A DNA stretch of 64,000 nt from CAWIMX01 sp963837345 (GCA_963837345.1 CAWIMX010000001.1:2542001-2606000), one strand, 5' to 3'. Counted from the first letter of the stretch, positions 35,351-44,467 are shown. Notes: generated from the letters alone by a model not told the origin. Made by a program: numbers and translations.

Positions 35351-36778
35351 ATGCCTGGAGACACCACTGCGGCTCTGCAATGCCCGGGCGTGGTGGTCTC
35401 GGTGCGCGGCAGTGTCGTGGACGTGCGGTTCGATGACCACGTACCGCCCATCTATTCCGTTCTGCGCACGGGCGTGACACGAGAGATCGTCATCGAAGTG
35501 CTCGCGCAGCGCGACGCCCATCACGTGCGCGGGATTGCGTTGACACCAACGCAAGGTCTCGCGCGCGGTATGCCGGTCGAGGACACCGGCGGGCCGCTCG
35601 AAGCGCCGGTGGGCCGAGGCGTCCTCTCCCGGATGTTCGATGTGTTCGGCCACACCATCGATCGCGAGGCGATCTTGTCCGATGTCCAGTGGCGGTCCGT
35701 GCACCGGGCCCCGCCGCCGCTGGTGCGACGCTCCACGAAATCTGAAGTCTTCGAAACGGGCATCAAGCTCATCGACGTGCTCGCGCCGCTGGAGCGCGGC
35801 GGCAAGGCGGGGCTGTTCGGCGGCGCGGGCGTCGGCAAGACCGTGCTGCTGACCGAAATGATCCACAACATGATCGGGCACCACGAGGGCGTCAGCATCT
35901 TTTGCGGCATTGGCGAACGCTGTCGCGAAGGCGAGGAGCTGTACCGCGAGATGAAGAGCGCTGGCGTGCTGCCGAACATGGTGATGGTCTTCGGCCAGAT
36001 GAACGAGCCGCCGGGCAGCCGATTCCGCGTGGGCCACGCCGCGCTGACGATGGCCGAGTATTTCCGGGACGACGAGCACCGCGACGTGCTGCTGCTCATC
36101 GACAATATCTTCCGGTTCATTCAAGCCGGCTCGGAAGTGTCCGGCTTGATGGGGCAGATGCCGTCGCGCCTGGGCTACCAGCCCACGATGGGCACCGAGC
36201 TGTCGGGGCTGGAGGAACGCATCGCCAACACCGATACCGGCGCGATCACGTCGATCCAGGCGGTATACGTGCCGGCAGACGATTTCACCGATCCGGCGGC
36301 GGTGCACACTTTCTCGCATCTCTCCGCCTCGGTCGTGCTCTCGCGCAAGCGGGCGAGCGAAGGCCTGTTTCCGGCCATCGACCCGCTCCAATCCAATTCC
36401 AAGATGGCCACGACAGGCATCGTCGGCGAGCGGCATTACGGTCTGGCGCAGGCCATCCGGCGAACGCTCGCGCAATACGCGGAGCTCAAGGACATTATTG
36501 CGATGCTCGGCCTGGAACAGCTGTCGCCGGAGGACCGCAACATCGTCGCGCGCGCCCGCCGGTTGGAGCGTTTTCTCACCCAGCCCTTCTTCACGACCGA
36601 GCAGTTCACCGGACTCACAGGAAAGCTCGTGAGCCTCGAGGACGCGCTGGACGGCTGCGAGCGAATCCTGGGTGATGAATTCAAAGACTATCCGGAGAGC
36701 GCTCTCTACATGATCGGTGCGATCGGGGAAGCGAAGGAGAAGACGACGCATGAATCTCAAGATTCTCCTGCCGTTTGA
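35351..36778 (+). CDS. atpD: N-type ATPase beta subunit
   Basis: The 475-residue catalytic subunit has P-loop GGAGVGKTVLLTEM (about 157-170), GERCREGEELYREM, Walker B DVLLLIDNIFRFIQAGSEVS, and the signature PSRLGYQPTMGTELSGLEER. The DELSEED lever is LEQLSPED, as is usual for variants of this group. It hydrolyses or makes ATP at the interface with alpha. Gene order atpDCQRBEFAG, with beta first and no delta gene, identifies the N-ATPase family, a horizontally spread second rotary ATPase. Its 3' end overlaps atpC by 29 bp. Confidence 0.96.
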   Translation: MPGDTTAALQCPGVVVSVRGSVVDVRFDDHVPPIYSVLRTGVTREIVIEVLAQRDAHHVRGIALTPTQGLARGMPVEDTGGPLEAPVGRGVLSRMFDVFGHTIDREAILSDVQWRSVHRAPPPLVRRSTKSEVFETGIKLIDVLAPLERGGKAGLFGGAGVGKTVLLTEMIHNMIGHHEGVSIFCGIGERCREGEELYREMKSAGVLPNMVMVFGQMNEPPGSRFRVGHAALTMAEYFRDDEHRDVLLLIDNIFRFIQAGSEVSGLMGQMPSRLGYQPTMGTELSGLEERIANTDTGAITSIQAVYVPADDFTDPAAVHTFSHLSASVVLSRKRASEGLFPAIDPLQSNSKMATTGIVGERHYGLAQAIRRTLAQYAELKDIIAMLGLEQLSPEDRNIVARARRLERFLTQPFFTTEQFTGLTGKLVSLEDALDGCERILGDEFKDYPESALYMIGAIGEAKEKTTHESQDSPAV

Positions 36779-37139
36779 AGTCTTCGCCGAGGAGACCGGA
36801 GTGTCGCGCATCGTCGCCGAGACGCCAGAAGGCTCGTTTGGACTCCTCCCACGTCGGCTCGATTGCGTCGCGGCGCTCACGCCGGGCATTCTGGTCTACG
36901 AAACCGACGCGGAGGGCGAAGTGTGCGTCGCCGTGGATGAAGGGGTGCTGGTCAAGACGGGCGCGGACGTACTCGTGTCCGTGCGACGGGCGCTCGGTGG
37001 AACGGATCTCGGCCAATTGCGCGGTGTCGTGGAGCAGGAGTTTCTGACCCTGGACGAGCGCGAGCAACACGTGCGCTCGGTCGTGGCGAAGCTGGAAGCC
37101 GGGTTTCTCCGTCGCTTCGCGGCCCTTCAACATGAGTGA
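36750..37139 (+). CDS. atpC: N-type ATPase epsilon subunit
   Basis: The 129-residue protein starts at ATG 36750 inside the end of atpD, with GAAGGAGA as ribosome-binding site. The N-terminal beta-sandwich is visible (MNLKILLPFEVFAEETGVSR, SFGLLPRRLDCVAALTPGIL). A C-terminal helical part (GVVEQEFLTLDEREQHVRSV) would touch the alpha-beta ring. It couples rotation to catalysis with gamma. Its stop overlaps atpQ by 8 bp. Confidence 0.92.
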   Translation: MNLKILLPFEVFAEETGVSRIVAETPEGSFGLLPRRLDCVAALTPGILVYETDAEGEVCVAVDEGVLVKTGADVLVSVRRALGGTDLGQLRGVVEQEFLTLDEREQHVRSVVAKLEAGFLRRFAALQHE

Positions 37140-37467
37140 CGACCCACGGCGCGCCTCACGCGACGAGCCGACCCTGGCCGAGCGAGTCGGCGCCAAGGCC
37201 GCGCGCAAGCTCCAGGCGCGGCGTCACGCCACGCCGGGCGTCTGGTTCGGCCTGGGGATGATGGGCCTGATCGGCTGGTCGGTGGTCGTGCCGACGCTGC
37301 TCGGCGCGGCGCTGGGACGTTGGCTGGACACGCAGTATCCGGGAGGGCGTTCCTGGACGCTGGCCCTGTTGGTTGCCGGCCTCACGATTGGGTGCGCGAA
37401 TGCCTGGCACTGGGTCGCGACCGAAGAGAGGGCCATGCGGGAGGAACAGGACGACCGCGATGCCTGA
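37132..37467 (+). CDS. atpQ: N-type ATPase AtpQ (AtpI-like membrane protein)
   Basis: The 111-residue protein has a basic N-terminal tail (LAERVGAKAARKLQARRHAT) and two membrane helices (GLGMMGLIGWSVVVPTLLGA and LALLVAGLTIGCANAWHWVA). This is the AtpI-like plan of AtpQ in N-ATPase operons, where it may help c-ring assembly or Mg uptake. It overlaps both neighbours by 8 bp. Confidence 0.88.
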   Translation: MSDDPRRASRDEPTLAERVGAKAARKLQARRHATPGVWFGLGMMGLIGWSVVVPTLLGAALGRWLDTQYPGGRSWTLALLVAGLTIGCANAWHWVATEERAMREEQDDRDA

Positions 37468-37780
37468 CACGCTGACACTGGTCCTGGCGTTGGTGGCGGG
37501 CGGAGGCCTGGGCGCGATCTTTTTCGGCGGCCTGTGGTGGACCACGCGTCTGGGCGTGTCGTCCGCACGGTCGGCATCCTGGTTCGTCGGCAGCCTGCTG
37601 CTGCGCATGAGCATCGCCCTCGCCGGATTCTACGTGGTCTCCGGCGGTCGTTGGGAGCGGCTGCTCGCCTGTCTCGTCGGATTTACCATTGCGCGTGTGA
37701 TCATCACGTGGCTCACGGCTTCGCCGGGCGACAGCCGGCCCGATCACGTCAAGGAGGTCGGCCATGCGCCTGAGCCCTGA
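37460..37780 (+). CDS. atpR: N-type ATPase AtpR membrane protein
   Basis: The 106-residue protein has three helices (LTLVLALVAGGGLGAIFFGG, SWFVGSLLLRMSIALAGFYV, LLACLVGFTIARVIITWL). The two buried arginines, in LLLRMSIA and TIARVII, are features of AtpR, which is thought to interact with the c-ring glutamates during assembly. ATG 37460 overlaps the atpQ stop. It overlaps atpB by 17 bp. Confidence 0.88.
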   Translation: MPDTLTLVLALVAGGGLGAIFFGGLWWTTRLGVSSARSASWFVGSLLLRMSIALAGFYVVSGGRWERLLACLVGFTIARVIITWLTASPGDSRPDHVKEVGHAPEP

Positions 37781-38459
37781 CGAGCTGGTCTTCTGGCAAC
37801 ACGGGCTTGTCACGCTCAATGCGACGATCGTCTTCACGTGGGGACTGATGCTCGTGCTGGTCGTCGGCTCGCGGCTCATCACGCGGAGGCTGTCGACCGG
37901 ACTCGAGCGCTCCCGCTGGCAGAACTTGCTGGAAATGGTCGTCACCGCCATCGAGAAGCAGATCGAGGATGTGGGTCTGGCTCGCCCCCGGAAGTATCTC
38001 GGTTTTCTGGGTACGCTCTTCCTGTATGTCGCGGCGGCCAGCCTCTGCACCGTCATCCCGGGCTACATGCCGCCGACCGGGTCGCTTTCGACCACGGCTG
38101 CGCTCGCGTTGTGCGTGTTCGTGGCCGTCCCCCTGTTCGGCATCGAAGAGCAGGGCGTGGGCGGCTACCTCAAGTCCTATACGCAGCCGACGGTCATCAT
38201 GCTGCCGTTCAACGTCATCAGCGAATTGTCCCGCACGCTGGCCCTCGCCGTCCGCCTGTTCGGCAATATGATGAGCGGGGCGATGATCATCGGCATCCTC
38301 CTCACGATTGCGCCCTTCATCTTCCCGATCGTCATGACGGCGCTCGGTCTGCTGACGGGCATGGTGCAGGCCTACATCTTCAGCATTCTGGCCGCCGTGT
38401 ACATCGCGGCTGCGACGCGCACCCGCAGGCCAAGGCTGGAGCCGACGCCCGGCCCATGA
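37764..38459 (+). CDS. atpB: N-type ATPase subunit a
   Basis: The 231-residue subunit has five or six membrane helices. The essential stator arginine is in SELSRTLALAVRLFGNMMSG, followed by GLLTGMVQAYIFSILAAVYI. With the c-ring it forms the two ion half-channels. The ribosome-binding site AAGGAGG lies within the end of atpR. It is shorter than typical F-type a subunits, as in other N-ATPases. Confidence 0.94.
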   Translation: MRLSPDELVFWQHGLVTLNATIVFTWGLMLVLVVGSRLITRRLSTGLERSRWQNLLEMVVTAIEKQIEDVGLARPRKYLGFLGTLFLYVAAASLCTVIPGYMPPTGSLSTTAALALCVFVAVPLFGIEEQGVGGYLKSYTQPTVIMLPFNVISELSRTLALAVRLFGNMMSGAMIIGILLTIAPFIFPIVMTALGLLTGMVQAYIFSILAAVYIAAATRTRRPRLEPTPGP

Positions 38460-38489
38460 CAGACAACGAATCACCCAAAGGACCACACG

Positions 38490-38771
38490 ATGGATAGCAT
38501 GACGATTATCGCGGTGGCATCAATCGTGACCGCTGGCCTGACCACCAGTTTCGGGGCGCTGGGACCCGCGCTGGCGGAAGGACGCGCGGTCGCGACGGCA
38601 CTCAGCTCGCTTGCCCAGCAGCCTGATGCCTCCGCCACCATTACCCGGACGTTGTTCGTCGGTCTGGCGATGATCGAGTCGACGGCCATCTATTGCTTCG
38701 TGGTCTCGATGATTGTGATCTTCGTCAATCCGTTCTGGAATCACGTCATCGTCCAAGCCGCCGGTCGGTAA
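38490..38771 (+). CDS. atpE: N-type ATPase subunit c
   Basis: The 93-residue hairpin has two helices joined by LAQQPDASATITRTL. The ion-binding carboxylate in helix 2 is E63, followed by S64 and T65 (LAMIESTAIYCFV). Helix 1 carries a second acid, E30, in GPALAEGRA, where Na-binding F-type rings have Gln32 (or Glu in the two-carboxylate type). The residues suggest possible Na binding, but an N-type ring with similar residues in Burkholderia was reported to be proton-specific, so ion choice is open. Confidence 0.94.
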   Translation: MDSMTIIAVASIVTAGLTTSFGALGPALAEGRAVATALSSLAQQPDASATITRTLFVGLAMIESTAIYCFVVSMIVIFVNPFWNHVIVQAAGR

Positions 38772-38774
38772 CCC

Positions 38775-39593
38775 ATGCTCATCGACTGGTTCACCGTCGC
38801 CGCGCAAGCGCTCAACTTCGTGATCCTGGTGTGGCTGCTGAAGCGCTTCTTGTACAAGCCCATCCTCAGCGCCATCGACGCGCGGGAGCAGCGGATCGCC
38901 AAGGAATTGGCCGACGCCGACGCGAAGGAAGCAGAGGCGCAGAAGGAGCGCGACGAGTTCCATCGCAAGAACGAGGAGTTCGACCGGCAGCGCGCCGAGC
39001 TCTTGAGCAAGGCGACCGACGAGGCGAAATCCGAACGTCAGCGGCTTCTCGACGAAGCGCGTGAGGCCGCCGAGGCCTTGCATGCCAAGCGACAGGACAC
39101 GTTACGCAATGACGCCCAACAGCTCAATCACGCCATCACTCGGCGGGCTCAGCAGGAAGTGTTCGCGATCGCGCGCAAGGCGCTGACGGATCTGGCCTCG
39201 GCGAGTCTGGAAGCACCGATGGCCGAGGTGTTCGCGCGCCGCGTACGCGAGATGGACGGCTCGGCGAAGGCCGGCTTCGCCGAGGCCCTCAAGACCGCGT
39301 CTGCTCCCGCAGTGGTGCGCAGCGCGTTCGAGCTGTCCGGGGAGCAGCGCGCGGCGCTGCAGCAGGCCATCAACGAAACCTTCTCGGCCGACATTCACGT
39401 CCGGTTCGAGACCGCGCCGGACCTCGTCGCCGGGATCGAGCTCGCCACCAACGGACGGAAGGTCGCCTGGAGCATTGCCGACTATCTGGCGTCGCTCGAA
39501 AAGAGCATCGGCGCCCTACTGAACACGCCAGCGACGCCTGAGCCATCCCAGGGAGTCAAGGGCGAGCCAGCGCACACGTGGGAAGGCTCATGA
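38775..39593 (+). CDS. atpF: N-type ATPase subunit b with delta-like C-terminal region
   Basis: The 272-residue protein is much longer than an F-type b subunit (about 156). It has one N-terminal helix (FTVAAQALNFVILVWLLKRF), then a long coiled-coil (KELADADAKEAEAQKERDEF and on to residue 150) and a C-terminal domain (SAPAVVRSAFELSGEQRAAL, FETAPDLVAGIELATNGRKV) resembling the delta/OSCP C-terminal part. This replaces the missing delta gene and anchors the stator to alpha. It overlaps atpA by 4 bp (ATGA). Confidence 0.93.
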   Translation: MLIDWFTVAAQALNFVILVWLLKRFLYKPILSAIDAREQRIAKELADADAKEAEAQKERDEFHRKNEEFDRQRAELLSKATDEAKSERQRLLDEAREAAEALHAKRQDTLRNDAQQLNHAITRRAQQEVFAIARKALTDLASASLEAPMAEVFARRVREMDGSAKAGFAEALKTASAPAVVRSAFELSGEQRAALQQAINETFSADIHVRFETAPDLVAGIELATNGRKVAWSIADYLASLEKSIGALLNTPATPEPSQGVKGEPAHTWEGS

Positions 39594-41173
39594 ACGCCCC
39601 GCCTGAAAGCCTGGCGAGCGTCTTCGACCGCGCCTTCGCAGGCATGGGCCGAGCGCGTGAACGCTTCACGCCGCAGCTCGTGCCGCGCGAGGTCGGCACC
39701 ATTACGACGGTCTCCACCGGCATCGCCACGGTGTCCGGCCTTCCGAGCGTCGGGTTCGAGGAGCTCCTCGAATTTCCCGGCGGCGTGTTCGGCATCGCCT
39801 TCAACGTGGACGAGGACGAGGTCGGCGTCGTGCTGCTCGGGGAATACTGGCATCTGCACGCGGGCGATGAGGTCGAGCGCACGGGTCGGGTGATGGATGT
39901 GGCGGTCGGCGACGGCGTGCTGGGACGCGTCATCGACCCACTCGGCCGGCCGCTCGATGGCAACGCTCCGGTAGTCGCCAGCGAACGCCTGCCCATCGAG
40001 CGCCCAGCCCCTCCCATCATGGACCGCGCGCCAGTCACCGTGCCGCTTCAGACCGGCCTCAAGGTCGTCGATGCGCTCATTCCCATCGGGCGCGGCCAGC
40101 GTGAGCTGATTCTGGGCGACCGCCAGACGGGCAAGACCGCCATCGCGATCGACACCATCCTCAACCAGCGGGGCCGAAATGTCGTCTGCGTGTATTGCGC
40201 CATCGGCCAGCGCTCTGCCGGCGTGGCGAAGGTGGTGGCCGTCTTGCGGGAGAAGGGCGCGCTCGAATACACGGTGGTGGTCGTCACCGAAGGCAATGAC
40301 CCGCCAGGCCTCGCCTACATCGCTCCATACGCCGCGACCAGCATCGGAGAGCATTTCATGGAGGCGGGTCGGGACGTGCTGATCGTCTACGACGACCTCA
40401 CGCAGCACGCGCGCGCCTATCGTGAGCTCTCCCTCCTGCTTCGGCGGCCACCAGGTCGCGAAGCCTTTCCGGGCGACATCTTTTATATCCATTCGCGGCT
40501 GCTCGAGCGCGCCACCCACCTGCGCGAAGCCCGTGGAGGTGGATCGCTCACCGCCCTGCCGATCATCGAGACCGAAGCCCAGAACATTTCCGCCTACATT
40601 CCGACGAACCTGATTTCCATCACCGACGGGCAGATCTACATCTCACCGTCGCTCTTCGAACTCGGCATCCTCCCCGCGGTGGATGTCGGCCGATCCGTTT
40701 CGCGCGTCGGCGGCAAGGCGCAGCGCGCGGCCTATCGCGCGGTGGCCGGCCACCTCAAGCTCGCCTACGCGCAGTTCGAGGAGCTCGAGACCTTTGCCCG
40801 ATTCGGCGCCCGGCTGGATGAAGACACCCGCACGCGCATCGAGCATGGACGACGCATCCGGGCCTGCCTCAAGCAGTCGGAATTTGCCCCGGTGTCGGTG
40901 CCCGCGCAAATCGCGGTTCTGCTGGCGTTGATCGCGGAGCTTTTCGACCAGGTGCCGATTGACCGGATGACCGACGCCGAGCGCGCCGTGCGGGAAGCGG
41001 CGGAGAACTTCCCCCCGGACGTGTGCGCGAGGTTCGAGACCGCAGCACAATTGAGCGACGAGGATCGTCAGACCGTTGTCGACATCGCCCGCCTCGCGCT
41101 CGCACCGTTCCAACCGGCGCCGGAATCCGCCCCTGACGCCCACGCCGAACCCGGGACGGCGCCCGAGCGATGA
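39590..41173 (+). CDS. atpA: N-type ATPase alpha subunit
   Basis: The 527-residue non-catalytic nucleotide-binding subunit starts at ATG 39590 overlapping the atpF stop. P-loop GDRQTGKTAIAIDT (about 176-189), VYCAIGQRSAGVAK, Walker B region DVLIVYDDLTQHARAYRELS, and the family signature PSLFELGILPAVDVGRSVSR are present. It alternates with beta in the headpiece. It overlaps atpG by 4 bp. Confidence 0.96.
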   Translation: MNAPPESLASVFDRAFAGMGRARERFTPQLVPREVGTITTVSTGIATVSGLPSVGFEELLEFPGGVFGIAFNVDEDEVGVVLLGEYWHLHAGDEVERTGRVMDVAVGDGVLGRVIDPLGRPLDGNAPVVASERLPIERPAPPIMDRAPVTVPLQTGLKVVDALIPIGRGQRELILGDRQTGKTAIAIDTILNQRGRNVVCVYCAIGQRSAGVAKVVAVLREKGALEYTVVVVTEGNDPPGLAYIAPYAATSIGEHFMEAGRDVLIVYDDLTQHARAYRELSLLLRRPPGREAFPGDIFYIHSRLLERATHLREARGGGSLTALPIIETEAQNISAYIPTNLISITDGQIYISPSLFELGILPAVDVGRSVSRVGGKAQRAAYRAVAGHLKLAYAQFEELETFARFGARLDEDTRTRIEHGRRIRACLKQSEFAPVSVPAQIAVLLALIAELFDQVPIDRMTDAERAVREAAENFPPDVCARFETAAQLSDEDRQTVVDIARLALAPFQPAPESAPDAHAEPGTAPER

Positions 41174-42072
41174 GCGACACCACCGCGAGCCTGCGCCGCA
41201 AGATCGACAGCGCCGGAGATCTTCAATCCGTCGTCCGCACGATGAAAGCGCTGGCCGCCTCGAGCATCGGACAGTACGAGAAATCGGTGCGGGCGCTGAC
41301 CGACTACTATCGGACGGTCGAGCTGGGGTTGGGCGCGTGCGTCCGGGAGAGCGAGCCGGCGGCCTTCATGGCAGAGCCACGATCAACCCGTGCGAGTGTA
41401 ATCGCGGCCGTCGTGTTCGGTTCCGACCAGGGACTGGTGGGCCAGTTCAACGAGACGGTGGCCGACTACGCGATGAAGACGTTCAAGGGCTGGGCTGGAT
41501 CTTTTCGGGTCTGGGCCGTCGGGGAGCGCGTCCATGCGCACCTGGCGGACGCGGGCATGCCGCTGATGGAACCCTTCGTCGTGCCAAGTTCCGTCAAGAC
41601 CATCACCCCCCTCGTGGGGCGGATTCTCGTGGAGACCGAGACAAGCCACGCCCGGCGTGAAGGCGCCGAGCTTCATCTGTTCTACAACCGCCACGCGTTC
41701 GGATCGGTGTACGCGCCCGTCAGTCAGCGACTGCTGCCGCTCGACGAACAGTGGCGCCGCGGGCTGGCCGAACGGCCCTGGCCGGCGGGGAGGTGGGCCC
41801 AGGTCATGGGCGGCGGCGCTGTGACCGTCCGGGCGCTTATCCGCGAATACCTCTTCGTCTCGCTCTTCCGCGCGTGCGCCGAATCCCTCGCGAGCGAGAA
41901 CGCCAGCCGCTTGGCGGCGATGCAACGCGCCGACAAGAACATCGACGATTTGCTGGAGGATCTCAACGGCACGTTCCATCGTGTGCGCCAGAGTGGTCTC
42001 GACGAAGAACTGTTCGACGTGATTTCCGGGTTCGAAGCGCTCCGCGGCGAAGGAGAGATGAAGCGCGAATGA
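41170..42072 (+). CDS. atpG: N-type ATPase gamma subunit
   Basis: The 300-residue central stalk has an N-terminal helix with LRRKIDSAGDLQSVVRTMKA and a C-terminal helix with ENASRLAAMQRADKNIDDLL and EDLNGTFHRVRQSGLDEELF, which form the coiled coil inside the alpha-beta ring. The central Rossmann-like part has VVFGSDQGLVGQFNE. It is diverged from F-type gamma, as usual for N-ATPases. It is the last gene of the run, and no delta gene follows. Confidence 0.92.
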   Translation: MSDTTASLRRKIDSAGDLQSVVRTMKALAASSIGQYEKSVRALTDYYRTVELGLGACVRESEPAAFMAEPRSTRASVIAAVVFGSDQGLVGQFNETVADYAMKTFKGWAGSFRVWAVGERVHAHLADAGMPLMEPFVVPSSVKTITPLVGRILVETETSHARREGAELHLFYNRHAFGSVYAPVSQRLLPLDEQWRRGLAERPWPAGRWAQVMGGGAVTVRALIREYLFVSLFRACAESLASENASRLAAMQRADKNIDDLLEDLNGTFHRVRQSGLDEELFDVISGFEALRGEGEMKRE

Positions 42073-42431
42073 ACGCGCCAACCGGGAGGTGTGCGTGTCC
42101 CGGCCCGAGTTCGACACCCCGTCCTGGCCTTGCAATTGATGGACCGGCGCTGTGTTCTCAGGAAGTCTCCCCCCTGTCAGCGGCTACCGTCTCGAACGGA
42201 ACAGGTCCAGGCCTGCCTGATGCGCTCTCTTCTTGAAGAGCGGCCTTCTGACCGGCGCCGGTTCACTGGAGTTCGAGGACCACACTCGCCTCCGTGCTGT
42301 CGGAGGGCTCGATCCGCGATCCACCTGACAGACATGGTCCCTCTCGTCAAGCCGCCGTCGGCGTTTCACCGATGAGTGCAGGGCCCGCCAGCGCGGCCGA
42401 GAACGATCATGATTCCTCCCCGGCGGCTTCT
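42073..42431. other. 359-bp intergenic region after atpG
   Basis: It lies between convergent ends of atpG and the AI-2E family gene. A short dyad CTCTTC-TT-GAAGAG sits at about 42227-42240, too tight a loop for a normal terminator. No gene is supported. Confidence 0.4.
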
Positions 42432-43568
42432 TCACGCGCCATCCTGTGCCGCCCGGCGGTCCATCAAACCGCTCTCGTCCTCGCGATCGTTCCGACGATC
42501 GGCTTCCGTCCGATCCGCTTCACGCCATCCGCTCCAGTGCATGAAGACAACCGAGCCGACGGCCACCACCGGCACCGCCAGGAACATCCCGACGACGCCG
42601 TTCAGCTCGAGGCCGCCGAGGACGGCGATGATGACCACCAGTGGATGCAGGTTGAGGCGACGGCCGACGAGACGGGGGTAGATCATGTAGTCCTGGACCA
42701 TCCGGAGCGAGCCCAGGAAGCCGACGACCCAGAATGCCAGCATTGGCGCGTGCAGCGCCGCGACGAGAGTGGCGACGACGGCGCCGAGAAACGGACCGAC
42801 CAGCGGAATGAATTCGAGCAGGCCCGCCATGGCTCCGAGCAGCGTCGGATAGGGCACGCCGAGGATGGCGAACCCCACGCTGCAGATCGCGCCGACCAGC
42901 GCGCACGCGATCAGCTGCGCCCGAACATACGTGGCGAGGGCCGAGTTGATCGCCTCGAACAGCTGCCGCCCGCGTGCGCGGAAGTGACGGGGAAGCGCCC
43001 GGACGATGCCGCGCCGGAACAGCTGCGCGTCCTTCAGCAGGAAGAACGCGAGGATCGGAATCAACACGAACGCCGGCACCGACGACAGCGTCCCGGCGAG
43101 CGGCGCGATCGAGCTGCGGACGTAGGCGACCGCCGCATCGCCGGTCTCGAGCACCGACCGATCGATGCCCTGTCGCAGGTTGGCCGGCAGGTCCGACCGA
43201 TCGTAGTAGTCGACCCACCGCTGCTCCCAACCGCGAAGCGATGCCGCGTAGACGGGCAGTTGCGACGCGGCGGCGTTGACCTGGCGCGTCAACGTGGGCA
43301 GCAGCAACCCTGCCGCGGCAACAGCGGCGCCCGCGATCAGCAGGTAGACGAGCACAATCGCGAGGCCACGGGGCACGCGGCGCTCGCTCCCGGCGAGACG
43401 CCACGGCTGCTCTGCGAATCGCACCAGCGGCGCAACCAGATAGGCGAAGAACGTCGTCAGAATCAGCAGGAAGACGAGGTGCTGAAGTCTGTACAGCAGC
43501 CAGATACCGGCCGCAGCCGCGAGGATCGCGAGGAGGCCTTGCAGCACCAGGCGAGCCTGGGAAGGCAT
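42432..43568 (-). CDS. AI-2E family transporter
   Basis: The 378-residue protein starts at ATG 43568. It has about eight membrane segments: LVLQGLLAILAAAAGIWLLY, HLVFLLILTTFFAYLVAPLV, a periplasmic helix region, VPAFVLIPILAFFLLKDAQL, and the signature region GAMAGLLEFIPLVGPFLGAV and MIYPRLVGRRLNLHPLVVII. The family holds flippase-like or exporter proteins of varied substrates; autoinducer-2 export is only one proposal. A charged C-terminal tail (READRTEADRRNDREDE) is unusual. It starts 2 bp after the YihY gene stop and is co-transcribed with it. Confidence 0.88.
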   Translation of the reverse strand: MPSQARLVLQGLLAILAAAAGIWLLYRLQHLVFLLILTTFFAYLVAPLVRFAEQPWRLAGSERRVPRGLAIVLVYLLIAGAAVAAAGLLLPTLTRQVNAAASQLPVYAASLRGWEQRWVDYYDRSDLPANLRQGIDRSVLETGDAAVAYVRSSIAPLAGTLSSVPAFVLIPILAFFLLKDAQLFRRGIVRALPRHFRARGRQLFEAINSALATYVRAQLIACALVGAICSVGFAILGVPYPTLLGAMAGLLEFIPLVGPFLGAVVATLVAALHAPMLAFWVVGFLGSLRMVQDYMIYPRLVGRRLNLHPLVVIIAVLGGLELNGVVGMFLAVPVVAVGSVVFMHWSGWREADRTEADRRNDREDESGLMDRRAAQDGA

Positions 43569-43570
43569 GG

Positions 43571-44467
43571 TCACGGGTCCGCCTCGATCCTGACACGGGG
43601 CGGCGCGGGCGAATGCTCGATGGCGGCGTTCAGTTCGGCGCCGATGAGAATCGCGAGGCCCGAGCCGTACAGCCAGAGGAGGGCCACCATGACGCCCCCG
43701 ATGGCGCCGTACGTCTTCTGGTAGGCGCCGAAATGGAAGGCGTACCACTTGAACGCCAATGAGAGCAGCAACCCGAGCGTCGCGGCCATCAGCGAGCCGG
43801 GTGTCACCCAGGCCCGTCGGTGGGGCACGTCGGGCGCAAAGTGGTAGATCCATTCGAGGGCCGTCACGACGAGCGCGAAGACGAGTGGCCACCGCGCGAG
43901 CCACCATGTCCAGGCGAACACCGGGCCCATGTGCAGGCTCGTCGCCAGCCGTTGCACCAGTCGCGGCCCCGCGAGCGCCATCGCCAGTGACAGGAGGCCC
44001 AGAACCGCCAGCGCGAGGGTGAGCACGATCGCCCGCACCCGGACCCGCCACCACGGGCGCGATTCCTTCACGTGGTACGCCTGGTTGAGCGTGCTGATGA
44101 TCGCGGCCATGCCCGACGAGCTGGTCCACAACGCCAGGACCACGCTCAGCGTGAGGAGTCCCGCGTGCTCGCCGCGAGCGATCTGCACGAGCTGCTCGCG
44201 CACGATCACCATGACCGCGCGGGGCGCCACATGCGCGAGCGTGCGCTGGGCGAAGTCAATCAGGTTGCGCTCCGGCAGCAGCCCCGCGAGCGCCACGGCG
44301 CACAGCAGCGCCGGGAACAGCGCGAAGAACCAGAAGAAGGCCAGTTCGGCGGCCCACCCGAGGCAGTCGTCCGCGTAGACGGCGCGCGCCGTCCGCTTGA
44401 GGATGTCGCCCCATCTGACGGCCGCCGGGATCCCTGGCGGAGTCGGCATCGGCCGAGTCTCTCCCAT
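43571..44467 (-). CDS. YihY/BrkB-family inner-membrane protein
   Basis: The 298-residue protein has six helices. The family signature is visible in ELAFFWFFALFPALLCAVAL and LWTSSSGMAAIISTLNQAYH, and the end in VMVALLWLYGSGLAILIGAE followed by LNAAIEH. The function is unclear; older ribonuclease BN annotation is obsolete. The start may be ATG 44467 or ATG 44449 (MPTPPGIPAAVRWGD). A weak TGNACA element upstream would favour the later one. It is the first gene of a two-gene operon with the AI-2E family gene. Confidence 0.88.
   Translation of the reverse strand: MGETRPMPTPPGIPAAVRWGDILKRTARAVYADDCLGWAAELAFFWFFALFPALLCAVALAGLLPERNLIDFAQRTLAHVAPRAVMVIVREQLVQIARGEHAGLLTLSVVLALWTSSSGMAAIISTLNQAYHVKESRPWWRVRVRAIVLTLALAVLGLLSLAMALAGPRLVQRLATSLHMGPVFAWTWWLARWPLVFALVVTALEWIYHFAPDVPHRRAWVTPGSLMAATLGLLLSLAFKWYAFHFGAYQKTYGAIGGVMVALLWLYGSGLAILIGAELNAAIEHSPAPPRVRIEADP

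Noticed and set aside
42181..42240. GGAACAGGTC followed by GCTCTCTT after atpG as a stress promoter
   Set aside because: The spacing fits only roughly and no plus-strand gene follows.
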